NCBI GenBank assembly: GCA_900546455.1
Contig: URCS01000080.1
Coordinates: 1-7,743, forward strand
Reading direction: 5' to 3'
Length of the DNA: 7,743 nt
DNA from: an uncultured Collinsella sp.
GTDB taxonomy: Bacteria; Actinomycetota; Coriobacteriia; Coriobacteriales; Coriobacteriaceae
The notes beneath the pieces were generated by a model that did no database searches, was not told where the DNA came from, and was given only the letters and a program-made list of their open reading frames with translations. A program made the translations under genes and the position numbers. Positions 1-6,201 of the stretch are shown here, in pieces. Positions within the stretch are counted from its first letter, which is position 1. Every line of letters starts with the position of its first letter.

Positions 1-1505
1 GAGCACTTGGTCTGGCACCGGTGGGCGCAGATGGTGCCGGTGATGAACGGCAGGGCGTTGCGCTCGATGATGATGTTGAGTGCGTCCTCGTAGCGGCCCT
101 CGTCAACAGCCGCCAGATAGGCGGGAATGTCCTGCTGGATGGGGCAGCTCGTGCGGCACGGCGTGGTAAAGCAGTCGGAAAGCGGGCTCTTGCCGGCGAC
201 CTTGCGGTCGGGCAGCGGGCGCAGCGGCTTCTTGTAGAGCGGGTTGGTGAGCGAGTCGGTCTGGATCGCAGTCACGGCCTCGAGCGAAATGCCCTCAAAC
301 GGCTTGCCGTCCAGGTCGGTAAACTCACCGGCCATCTGGCTAAAGCGCTCGTAGCCACCGGGCTTGAGCACATCGGTCGCCAGGGTAACGGGCCAAATAC
401 CGGCGTCATACAGGGCGCGGATGTTGTAGACCGTGGCACCGCCGGAGTAGCTGATGCGCAGTTTGCCATCGAACTGCTCGGTAATGCGGCGGGCGGCCTC
501 GATGGTCAGCGAGAACAGCGAACGGCCGGACATGTACATCTCGGTGGAGGGCAGCTCGTTTCTCGTCACGTCGACGGGGAACGTGTTGGTCAGCTTGACG
601 CCGAACTCCAGGCCGCGCTCGGCGCACAGGGCAATCAGGCGCTCGAACATGGGCACGGCATCGGCCCACTGCAGGTCCTCGCGGAAGTGCGTGTCATCGA
701 AGACGATGTAGTCAAAGCCCAGCTCGTTGAGGCGCTGACGTGCAAACTCATAGCCCAGCAGCGTGGGGTTGCACTTGATGTAGGTATTGAGGCCCTTCTC
801 GGTGATGAGGTAGGTCGCGATGCGCTCGATCTCCGCCGGCGGGCAGCCGTGCAGGGTGGACTCGGTGATGGAGTTGGAGACGCGTGCCGGGATGGACTCG
901 ACAAACGCGGCGTCGACATGCTCAAACTTGTCCAGGTTGGCAAGCGCCCATGCGCGGCACTCATTCCAAACCTCGGAGCCGCTGGCGTCCTTCATGCCCT
1001 CAATGTACGCATCGACCTTGGGGCTCTTGATGCCCTCGAGGTCATAACCCACGGACATGTTGAAGACAAAACCATCCGGGCTACCCAGGCCGTACTCGCG
1101 AGCGATGAGGTGGCATGCGAACCATGCCTTCACGTACTCGGCAAAGGCCTGCGGAACCTCGAGCTCGGTCGACCACTCGCAGTTGTAGCACTCGTCCTGC
1201 GCCACAATGCAGGGCTTGTTCACACACTTGGAGAGCTCCTCGCCGTCCATAACCTGAACGGTCTTGAGCTCAAAGAAGCGGGAACCGGCCACGTAGGATG
1301 CCACGATGTTCTGGGCAAGCTGCGTGTTGGGGCCGGCGGCCGGGCCAAACGGAGTCTCGATGCGCTCGTCAAAAATGGGAAGCGCGCCCTCCTGGTTGGT
1401 CGTGACCATCTTACGCACGCCAAAGATGGCGTCCTGGGACTTGTGCTCCTCGATGATCCAGTTCATCAGCTGCGAAAACGGGATCGGCCTCATGATGTCG
1501 CTCAT
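1..1505 (-). CDS. ygfK: YgfK, putative selenate reductase/purine-cluster Fe-S oxidoreductase subunit (3' end beyond window)
   Basis: The first 501 residues are visible; family members run to about 1000 residues, so roughly half is missing off the left edge. Residues 1-430 resemble the dihydroorotate-dehydrogenase/PreA-like barrel of this family (GPAAGPN near residue 50, HGCPPAEIERIA, YIKCNPTLLGYE, ISYSGGATVYN). From about 445 begins the GltD/DPD-type N-terminal [4Fe-4S] domain, with Cys445, 450, 454, 493, 497 and 501 in the patterns CFTTPCRTSCPI and GTICAHRCQTKC. The FAD/NAD(P)-binding half would follow off-window. The start at 1505 (MSDIMRPIPF) is set by a good ribosome site, AGAGGAG, 6 nt upstream. 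The family is named for selenate reduction, but its constant company with ssnA and molybdenum hydroxylase genes points to electron transfer in anaerobic purine breakdown. That role is inferred from context. The preceding gene is ssnA, 149 nt upstream. A permissive open frame on the opposite strand is a codon-bias shadow. Confidence 0.93.
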   Translation of the reverse strand, partial: MSDIMRPIPFSQLMNWIIEEHKSQDAIFGVRKMVTTNQEGALPIFDERIETPFGPAAGPNTQLAQNIVASYVAGSRFFELKTVQVMDGEELSKCVNKPCIVAQDECYNCEWSTELEVPQAFAEYVKAWFACHLIAREYGLGSPDGFVFNMSVGYDLEGIKSPKVDAYIEGMKDASGSEVWNECRAWALANLDKFEHVDAAFVESIPARVSNSITESTLHGCPPAEIERIATYLITEKGLNTYIKCNPTLLGYEFARQRLNELGFDYIVFDDTHFREDLQWADAVPMFERLIALCAERGLEFGVKLTNTFPVDVTRNELPSTEMYMSGRSLFSLTIEAARRITEQFDGKLRISYSGGATVYNIRALYDAGIWPVTLATDVLKPGGYERFSQMAGEFTDLDGKPFEGISLEAVTAIQTDSLTNPLYKKPLRPLPDRKVAGKSPLSDCFTTPCRTSCPIQQDIPAYLAAVDEGRYEDALNIIIERNALPFITGTICAHRCQTKC

Positions 1506-1654
1506 AATGAGCTCCTCTCTGTAACGCCCGGCGAGACCGCGCGGCGGGCGCAAATACGGTGTAGCGCTAGCACAGCGCCGGCGACCCCGCGGAGGCCGCC
1601 TATACGTGCGTCGGATGCGGCGAAACATCCGACGCGCGCGAATCTACTTGTGAA
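1506..1654 (-). other. ssnA-ygfK spacer with several GC-rich hairpins
   Basis: This 149-nt spacer is long for an operon and has no credible gene. Besides the strong hairpin at 1608-1635 it contains CGCCCG/CGGGCG arms (1525-1530 and 1545-1550) and GCGCT/AGCGC arms (1564-1568 and 1574-1578). I see no convincing promoter. The structures could slow or partly terminate RNA polymerase, or shield RNA ends, and so set different levels for ssnA and ygfK; that is inference. Confidence 0.5.
1608..1635 (-). other. Intercistronic hairpin 1 after ssnA (10-bp perfect stem, 8-nt loop)
   Basis: GCGTCGGATG pairs perfectly with CATCCGACGC around an 8-nt loop that reads TTTCGCCG in the ssnA-sense RNA. It begins 19 nt after the ssnA stop. 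No U-tract follows, so it is not a canonical intrinsic terminator. It resembles the hairpin at 3159-3190 in loop core and loop-proximal stem. Confidence 0.7.
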
Positions 1655-3010
1655 TTAGTAGGTGCGATCGTTAAGCGTGCTCCAGAGCTTCTTGGACTCG
1701 GCCATGGTCCACGCGTTGATCTTGTCCTCATCAATGCCAACGAACTCGCGATCCTTGTACAGGACGCGGCCGTTGATGATGGTGGTGCGGCAGTTTTTGC
1801 CCATCATGCCAAAGAGCATGTGGCCGTCGATGTTCTCCTCGCTCAACGGCGTAAAAGGCTTGTAGTCCATAACGATGACGTCGGCGGCAGCGCCGGCCTC
1901 GAGCACACCAAGCTTGCGATCGAAGTACTTGCTCGCCATCTTGGCATTGTTCTCGAACAGCATGGTCATGGCCTCGCACCAGCCCACGTTGGGCATAGCG
2001 GCGTTGTGGCGCTGAATGATCAGGAAGACCTTGAGGCTCTCGAGCATATCGTGAGTGTAGGCGTCGGTGCCCATGCACACGGGAATGCCGCGGCGGAAGA
2101 ACTCGAGCACGGGGGCACAGCCCACGGCGTTGCCCATATTGGATTCGGGGTTGTTGACGAGCCAGGTGCCGGACTCCTTGACGATGTCCATCTCGGCAGG
2201 TGTCACGTGGATGCAGTGGCCGAGCATGGTGTCGGGACCCAGCAGGTTGTGCTGCAGCAGGCGCTCGACGGGGCTGATGCCGCCGCGGTTGAGGCGGGAG
2301 TCCCACACGTCATTCATGCCCTCGCACACATGGATGTGGAAACCGGTCAGGCCGTTGTTGGCCTCGGCCATCTTGTCCATGGTCTCGTCCGAAAGCGTAA
2401 AGGTGGCGTGACCGCCAAACATGGCGGCGATCATGTGGTTGTCGTTATCGCGACGCTCCTTGGCGGCCCACTGGGCAAACTCGGCGTTCTCGGCAATGGC
2501 CTGGTCGCATTTTTCCTGACCGCGGCGGTCGGAGACCTCGTAGCACAGGCACGAACGCATGCCCAGCTCCTGAGCGGCGTCCTTAATGGTAAAGAGGCTG
2601 CCCGGAATCTCGCAGAAGCTCGCATGGTGATCGAAGATCGTGGTGACGCCGTCGCGGATGGAATCCAGAATCGTGGCATAGGCGCTGGCCTTGGTGCCGT
2701 CGAGCGTCAGGTTGTCGTCGATCTTCCACCACTGCTGCTCAAGATTCTCCAGGAAGTTGGTGGGGTTGCAGCCCTTAATGGCAAGGCCGCGGGCCAGACC
2801 CGAGTAGATGTGGGTGTGGCAGTTGATAAGTCCGGGCATGATGAGGTTGCCCTGGGCGTCGACGTACTCGGCATCCGGGTACTTGGCCTTGAGCTCGCGC
2901 TCGGGGCCCACTTCGACGATCGTATCTCCGTCAATGGCGACCGCACCGTTGGGAATGAACGGAGTCTGAGCGTTGCGGGTAAAGACGGAACCGTTAGCGA
3001 CCAGAAGCAT
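1655..3010 (-). CDS. ssnA: SsnA, amidohydrolase of the purine/selenium-hydroxylase cluster
   Basis: This is a complete 451-residue cytosolic metal-dependent amidohydrolase of the ATZ/TRZ (chlorohydrolase/guanine deaminase-like) superfamily, matching SsnA in length and in landmarks. The visible metal and catalytic signature is: NCHTHIYSG (His65, His67), FDHHASF (around 127-132), HIHVCE (His225, His227, Glu230), GHCIHV (His265, His268) and MGTDAYTH (Asp316). The N- and C-terminal strands (MLLVANGSVFTRN; EAGAAADVIVMDY; IINGRVLY) form the usual composite beta-sandwich. SsnA is diagnostic of the cluster that also holds ygfK and a molybdenum hydroxylase; its exact substrate is not established, and purine-ring deamination or ring opening is likely. 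I chose the ATG at 3010 because GGGAG lies 5 nt before it. An in-frame ATG at 3028 would put that ribosome site inside the gene. The upstream neighbour is the NCS2 permease, the downstream one ygfK. Confidence 0.93.
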   Translation of the reverse strand: MLLVANGSVFTRNAQTPFIPNGAVAIDGDTIVEVGPERELKAKYPDAEYVDAQGNLIMPGLINCHTHIYSGLARGLAIKGCNPTNFLENLEQQWWKIDDNLTLDGTKASAYATILDSIRDGVTTIFDHHASFCEIPGSLFTIKDAAQELGMRSCLCYEVSDRRGQEKCDQAIAENAEFAQWAAKERRDNDNHMIAAMFGGHATFTLSDETMDKMAEANNGLTGFHIHVCEGMNDVWDSRLNRGGISPVERLLQHNLLGPDTMLGHCIHVTPAEMDIVKESGTWLVNNPESNMGNAVGCAPVLEFFRRGIPVCMGTDAYTHDMLESLKVFLIIQRHNAAMPNVGWCEAMTMLFENNAKMASKYFDRKLGVLEAGAAADVIVMDYKPFTPLSEENIDGHMLFGMMGKNCRTTIINGRVLYKDREFVGIDEDKINAWTMAESKKLWSTLNDRTY

Positions 3011-3206
3011 AAATGCTCCCTTCAACATCAGGGGCGGGGTTTGACACCTCTGACATGGCGGAAGTGCGAAGCGCCGGCCTACACCGGAAACGGGCCCTCT
3101 CCCGTCAACGCTTCACCAAAGGGACGAGCCCTTTGAAGTGCGGCTTGGCGCCGCATGGCGCCGGCGGACGAGGCGATGCGTCCGCCGGCGAATAGCACCG
3201 AATTGG
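3011..3206 (-). other. Permease-ssnA spacer: structured 196-nt intercistronic leader
   Basis: No credible gene is present. Read in the ssnA direction it carries, in order: the 12-bp hairpin at 3159-3190; a TGCGGC/GCCGCA hairpin (3139-3155); a CAAAGGG/CCCTTTG hairpin with outer CTTC/GAAG arms (3111-3138); an ACGGG/CCCGT hairpin (3090-3105); and weak CCGG arms (3074-3087). Near the ssnA ribosome site are two TGACA repeats (3042-3046 and 3051-3055). I could not match it to the purine, xanthine, guanidine or molybdenum-cofactor riboswitch consensus. A TTGACG box has no good -10 partner. Confidence 0.5.
3159..3190 (-). other. Intercistronic hairpin 2 after the permease gene (12-bp perfect stem, 8-nt loop)
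   Basis: CGCCGGCGGACG pairs perfectly with CGTCCGCCGGCG around an 8-nt loop that reads CATCGCCT in the sense RNA. It begins 16 nt after the permease stop codon. No U-tract follows, so any termination would be partial or factor-dependent. It shares loop core TCGCC and the GGAYG/CRTCC closing stem with the hairpin after ssnA. Confidence 0.72.
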
Positions 3207-4601
3207 TTACTTCTTGCTCTCGGGCAGGACCAGATTCACAGCGGCATCCTTGGCGGCATCGATGTGCTGAGCCACGACCGGCGTCTGCGGAAGGATCAGG
3301 TTGAGCACGATGGCCATGATGGCGGTGGGGGTTACGGCGTTGGAGCCGATGACGGTGGACACCCAGGTGGGCATGCCCTCGCCGGCAAGGCAACCGCTGG
3401 CCATCCAGATACCCAAGCCAAAGACAACGGAGGTGCCGACGATGGTGGTGGTGCGCTGCGTGAGGCCCTCGCGGGTGAACATGCGCACACCGTTCATGGT
3501 GATGGTGCCAAAGACGCCGACGGTCGCGCCGCCGATAACAGGCTGCGGGATGGCGGAGAGCACGGCAGAGAGCTGCGGGAACAGACCGGCGATGGCAAAG
3601 ACGGCCGCGATGATCACAAAGACCCACTTGTTGACGACCTTGTTGGAGCAGATGATGCCCACGTTCTGGCCAAGGGCGCTGGTGGGAAGACCGCCCAGCA
3701 GGCCGCCGACCATAGAAGTGAGGCCCTGGGACACGATAGCGCCGGAGAGCTCGCGCTCGGTGGGCATACGGTCGATGGAGCCCAGGCAGGCGGCGGAGAC
3801 GTCACCGATAACCTGGATGGCAACCATGGGGAACACGACGGCGAGGGTAATGCAGACCTCGGGATCAAACTCGAGCGCGTAGGGCATGAGCTTGGGAAGA
3901 GCGAAGACCTGAGCGGTGGCGACGCTGGAGAAGTCGATCATGCCAAAGGGGATCGAAACGATCATGCCAACGATCATACCAAAGAACACGGATCCCAGCT
4001 TGAGCGTGCCCTTGCCAAAGTTGGCGAGCGCGAAGACGACGGCGAAGGTGATAAGAGCGACGCACCATGCCTGCGGGGTGCCCCACAACGGCGTGCCCAT
4101 GCCACCGGCCATGTATTTGACGGCCGTGGGATAGAGAGAGACGCCAATGGAGAAGATGACCGTGCCGGTCACGACGGGCGGGAACAGCCACTTAATCTTG
4201 CTGTAGGCCAGACCAAAGAGGACCGCGACGGCACCGCCAACGATCTCGCCGCCCAGCAGCGCGCCAAAACTAAAGCCCGAGGCGCCCATGGCCTGAAGGG
4301 CCGGCAGGAACGCGAACGAAACGCCCATGACGATGGGCAGGCCGCCGCCAATGCGACGGAAGGGAGCGAAGGCCTGAAGGGCCGTGTCGATCGCCGAAAG
4401 AATGAGTGCAACCTGAATGATGTCGGTGCTCTGCTGGCTATTAAAGCCGTAGACGCCGGCCATGATGACCGCCGGGGTAATGATGCCGGCAAACGATGCC
4501 AGTACATGCTGAAGGGCACACGGGATCATTTCCTTAACGGGCGGCATGCCTTCGCGAGTGAACAGGGCTTCAGTGCCGTTCGTAACCGTCTCCTGGGTCA
4601 T
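3207..4601 (-). CDS. NCS2-family purine (xanthine/urate-type) permease
   Basis: This 464-residue inner-membrane transporter is almost entirely hydrophobic segments, consistent with the 14-helix NCS2 fold (XanQ, UacT, PbuX, UraA), and is full length. Family landmarks visible by eye are the QH pair in the first helix (Gln31-His32), the helix-8 region AIQVIGD (residues 261-267) and the helix-10 signature GQNVGIICSNK (311-321). Two acidic residues normally essential in XanQ/UapA appear as Gln263 and Gln292, and the signature Thr is Asn320, so specificity or coupling may differ from xanthine:H+ symport. The start at 4601 (MTQETV) has GGTGG 4 nt upstream; an in-frame ATG at 4688 would extend past the predicted promoter. 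It is the first gene of the presumed operon with ssnA and ygfK, and its likely job is import of the purine that the cluster degrades. The exact purine cannot be read from sequence. Confidence 0.9.
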   Translation of the reverse strand: MTQETVTNGTEALFTREGMPPVKEMIPCALQHVLASFAGIITPAVIMAGVYGFNSQQSTDIIQVALILSAIDTALQAFAPFRRIGGGLPIVMGVSFAFLPALQAMGASGFSFGALLGGEIVGGAVAVLFGLAYSKIKWLFPPVVTGTVIFSIGVSLYPTAVKYMAGGMGTPLWGTPQAWCVALITFAVVFALANFGKGTLKLGSVFFGMIVGMIVSIPFGMIDFSSVATAQVFALPKLMPYALEFDPEVCITLAVVFPMVAIQVIGDVSAACLGSIDRMPTERELSGAIVSQGLTSMVGGLLGGLPTSALGQNVGIICSNKVVNKWVFVIIAAVFAIAGLFPQLSAVLSAIPQPVIGGATVGVFGTITMNGVRMFTREGLTQRTTTIVGTSVVFGLGIWMASGCLAGEGMPTWVSTVIGSNAVTPTAIMAIVLNLILPQTPVVAQHIDAAKDAAVNLVLPESKK

Positions 4602-4688
4602 TTGACCACCAATCCTCGAAATAGTTGTTTTCGCATCTAACGCTCTATTGTGACGCAGTGCGGGGTTGAGGTTGTGCCTTCGTTGCAT

Positions 4689-4717
4689 ATCGTATTAAAG
4701 ATGATTCTCATTCTCAA
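4689..4717 (-). promoter_or_regulatory. Candidate sigma-70 promoter of the permease-ssnA-ygfK operon
   Basis: On the minus strand TTGAGA (4717-4712) and TACGAT (4694-4689) are separated by exactly 17 nt. Each box matches consensus at four of six bases. Transcription would start near 4681, leaving a leader of about 80 nt before the permease ATG. Confidence 0.5.
4697..4715 (-). promoter_or_regulatory. Fur/PerR-type box candidate inside the permease promoter
   Basis: The minus strand reads GAGAATGAGAATCATCTTT, which matches 14 of 19 positions of the classical Fur box GATAATGATAATCATTATC, including the contiguous core GAATCAT. It fills the spacer between the -35 and -10 boxes, where a bound repressor would block polymerase. 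Fur, PerR and Zur boxes are similar, so the metal or redox signal is undecided. Confidence 0.35.
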
Positions 4718-4953
4718 TAATAATTTTTTGTTATCAGACTATTCTTCAGCTGAGCTAATGCATTTCCGCAGGTCAGGAAAGTGTCTGGTCAAAATGACAT
4801 CTAACTTTTCTTTTGGTCGACCGTTTACCGCTAAATTCCTACCGTTCGTCTGTATTACGCAATGTACCTGCGGATATACGAGTCAATAGACACCGTGTTA
4901 CCATGAGAAAAAATTGTTATGAACATTTCCGATTTCACCCAAAGGAGTTGCCC

Positions 4954-5610
4954 GTGAACGAGACCGTACGCCGCTTTTTGCCGATGGTCGATTTCCTGGA
5001 GCAGGTACTCGGTAAGAACAGCGAAATCGTCCTGCACGATTTCTCGGATCCCGACCACGCCATCGTCGATATTCGCAACGGCATCGTGAGCGGCCGTAAG
5101 GTCGGCGGTCCCGCCACCGATCTGGCACTCAAGATCATGCACGATGGTAAATATCGCGATCTGCCGTTCATTACGGGCTACGAAGGCCGCGGTGCCGGTG
5201 GCAAGACGCTGGAGTCGGCGACGTACTTCATTCGCGAGGACGGCGAGATCGTCGGCATGCTCTGCGTCAACACCGATCTTTCGGCCTTGCGCAACATCAG
5301 TGCCATGGCCCAGCAGCTTATGGCCTGCTTTGACGCCGCTCCCGCACGCACCGAGCCCTCCCCCATCGAGGTCGAAAGCCTTTCGGAGTCCACGCAGGAG
5401 CTCATCGACCGCAGTATTTCCGAGCTGCTGAGCGCTCGCGGGCTGGATGTGACGTCGCTTGGTCAAAGCGACCGCGTGGACGTCATTCGCCACCTCAACG
5501 GCAACGGAGTGTTCATGCTCAAGGGCGCCGTAGCCTGCGCCGCCACCGCGCTGGGCATCTCGGAGCCCAGCGTCTACCGCTACCTGCAAAAAGTCCGCAA
5601 GGAAGGCTAA
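4954..5610 (+). CDS. YheO/DauR-family PAS-HTH transcriptional regulator
   Basis: This 218-residue cytosolic DNA-binding protein starts at GTG 4954, chosen because AAAGGAG sits 6-7 nt before it. Residues about 5-118 form a YheO-like PAS domain (PF08348 type): FLEQVLGKNSEIVLHDF, IRNGIVSGRKVGGPATDLAL, ATYFIREDGEIVGMLCVNTD. Residues about 150-215 form the HTH_22-type domain, ending in a helix-turn-helix (GAVACAATALGISEPSVYRYLQKVR). This two-part layout matches E. coli YheO and the D-arginine sensor DauR. The ligand of this member is unknown. It is transcribed away from the purine permease operon across a shared control region and ends at a strong terminator, so it is probably the local regulator responding to a purine-pathway compound; that is inference. 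The open frame extends upstream to an ATG at 4813, but that extension lacks family similarity and a ribosome site. Confidence 0.88.
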   Translation: MNETVRRFLPMVDFLEQVLGKNSEIVLHDFSDPDHAIVDIRNGIVSGRKVGGPATDLALKIMHDGKYRDLPFITGYEGRGAGGKTLESATYFIREDGEIVGMLCVNTDLSALRNISAMAQQLMACFDAAPARTEPSPIEVESLSESTQELIDRSISELLSARGLDVTSLGQSDRVDVIRHLNGNGVFMLKGAVACAATALGISEPSVYRYLQKVRKEG

Positions 5611-5629
5611 CCCGCTGACTCCTTGGGGA

Positions 5630-5652
5630 CGGAGGAAAACGGATCATTTTTG
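5630..5652 (+). repeat. Interspersed repeat, copy A (downstream of regulator)
   Basis: CGGAGGAAAACGG followed by ATCATTTTTG. The same sequence occurs inverted at 6312-6333, identical apart from one T in the T-run, and in diverged direct form at 6364-6386. It lies in the 3' region of the regulator transcript, just before the terminator. Confidence 0.85.
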
Positions 5653-5666
5653 TCGCATCGCTTGAC

Positions 5667-5704
5667 AAAAGACCCTGCAGTTCACACGCACTGCAGGGTC
5701 TTTT
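5667..5704. terminator. Bidirectional intrinsic terminator between regulator and ridA
   Basis: AAAAGACCCTGCAG (5667-5680) pairs perfectly with CTGCAGGGTCTTTT (5691-5704) around a 10-nt loop. The GC-rich arm is followed by a T-run in both directions (TTTTT at 5701-5705 on plus, TTTT at 5670-5667 on minus). It therefore serves the converging regulator gene (stop at 5610) and ridA (stop at 5735). Confidence 0.95.
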
Positions 5705-5734
5705 TGCATGTTATGTTTAGTTGTTGCCAACGCC

Positions 5735-6112
5735 TTAGAGAGCGGCGACGACCTCGATCTCGACCAGACCGCCGGCCGGAAGGGCGGCAACCTGGAAAGC
5801 GCTGCGCGCGGGGAACGGAGCCTCGAACTTGGAGGCGTAGATCTCGTTCACGGCAGCGAAGTCGGCAATGTCGGCCAGATAGACCGTGGTCTTAACGACA
5901 TCGGCAAAGGTGGCGCCGGCAGCGGTCAGCAGGGCCTCAACGTTAGCAAGGGACTGCTTAGCCTGGGCCTCGACGCCCTCGGGCATCTTGCCGGTTGCGG
6001 GGTCGATGCCCAGCTGGCCGGACAGGAACACCATGTTGCCGGTCTGGATGCCGGGGGAATACGGGCCGATGGCTGCAGGTGCGTTATCGGAAGACACGAC
6101 GGTCTTGCTCAT
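5735..6112 (-). CDS. ridA: RidA, 2-iminobutanoate/2-iminopropanoate deaminase
   Basis: A complete 125-residue cytosolic protein of the YjgF/YER057c/UK114 family at standard length. It hydrolyses reactive enamines/imines such as 2-aminoacrylate, released by PLP-dependent dehydratases and ammonia-lyases, protecting PLP enzymes. Diagnostic residues are present: GPYSPG (Tyr18), FLSGQLGIDP, the substrate-binding Arg103 in ARSAFQVAALP and Glu120 in VEIEVV. Members form trimers with the active site between subunits. The start at 6112 is well supported by AAGGAG 6 nt upstream. It is transcribed alone, towards the shared terminator at 5667-5704. Purine clusters of this type often include a diaminopropionate ammonia-lyase whose product chemistry yields 2-aminoacrylate, so a link to the neighbouring operon is plausible but inferred; a general housekeeping role is equally possible. 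Confidence 0.95.
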   Translation of the reverse strand: MSKTVVSSDNAPAAIGPYSPGIQTGNMVFLSGQLGIDPATGKMPEGVEAQAKQSLANVEALLTAAGATFADVVKTTVYLADIADFAAVNEIYASKFEAPFPARSAFQVAALPAGGLVEIEVVAAL

Positions 6113-6144
6113 GTTTTTCTCCTTACGATCAGATAGAGAGCGTG

Positions 6145-6192
6145 AGCGCGGCGTTCACACCGGGAGGCACAATTCGGTCTGAACACCGCGCT
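6145..6192 (-). promoter_or_regulatory. ridA 5' leader hairpin, 13-bp stem
   Basis: In the ridA-sense RNA AGCGCGGUGUUCA pairs with UGAACGCCGCGCU across all 13 positions, one of them a G-U pair. The 22-nt apical region can form a further ACCG/CGGU stem. On the plus strand that G-U pair becomes an A-C mismatch, so the structure fits the ridA transcript. Its base lies 32 nt before the start codon and leaves the ribosome site free. It could be a stabilising 5' stem-loop or a regulatory element; it matches no riboswitch I recognise. Confidence 0.6.
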
Positions 6193-6201
6193 TGATTTGG
6201 G

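Larger units (their letters stand above)
4602..4953. other. Divergent AT-rich control region between permease operon and regulator
   Basis: This 352-nt non-coding region is clearly more AT-rich than its surroundings, especially 4680-4760. It contains the minus-strand promoter-like sequence at 4689-4717 with an overlapping Fur-like box. Other candidate protein sites are TTTCC/GGAAA arms (4763-4767 and 4776-4780), GTCA-AAA-TGAC (4788-4798), two GGTCA copies 16 nt apart (4771, 4787) and palindrome TCAGCTGA (4747-4754). I found no confident plus-strand promoter for the regulator gene. A natural site for autoregulation and operon control, but no operator can be assigned. Confidence 0.6.

Noticed and set aside
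21..1658. Long open frame on the plus strand opposite ygfK
   Set aside because: It is antisense to a clearly recognised gene, has no family-like motifs and is Gly/Ala/Leu/Val-rich. High third-position GC in the real gene removes stops from this antisense frame.
3008..3028. Upstream ATG at 3028 as ssnA start
   Set aside because: The GGGAG ribosome site lies between this ATG and the one at 3010, so translation starting at 3010 is favoured; the extra six residues are not family-like.
1820..3136. Long plus-strand open frame opposite ssnA
   Set aside because: Same codon-bias effect; the encoded protein is low-complexity in composition (His/Val/Gly/Ala-rich) and lacks any recognisable domain, while the minus strand encodes a complete amidohydrolase with all metal ligands.
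3138..4640. 500-residue plus-strand open frame opposite the permease
   Set aside because: Composition is Asp/Gly/His/Arg-rich, as expected from the reverse complement of a hydrophobic membrane protein; no ribosome site or motif supports it.
4599..4688. ATG at 4688 as permease start
   Set aside because: It would begin within a few nucleotides of the predicted transcription start, and the added 29 residues are basic and unlike NCS2 N-termini; MTQETV at 4601 has its own ribosome site.
4761..4931. Repeated CATTTCCG and TTGTTAT words in the divergent region
   Set aside because: Eight- and seven-base repeats are expected by chance in about 350 nt, and spacing shows no pattern.
4813..4953. Upstream ATGs at 4813 or 4903 as regulator start
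   Set aside because: No ribosome site precedes them comparable to AAAGGAG before GTG 4954, and the extension does not resemble the YheO family.
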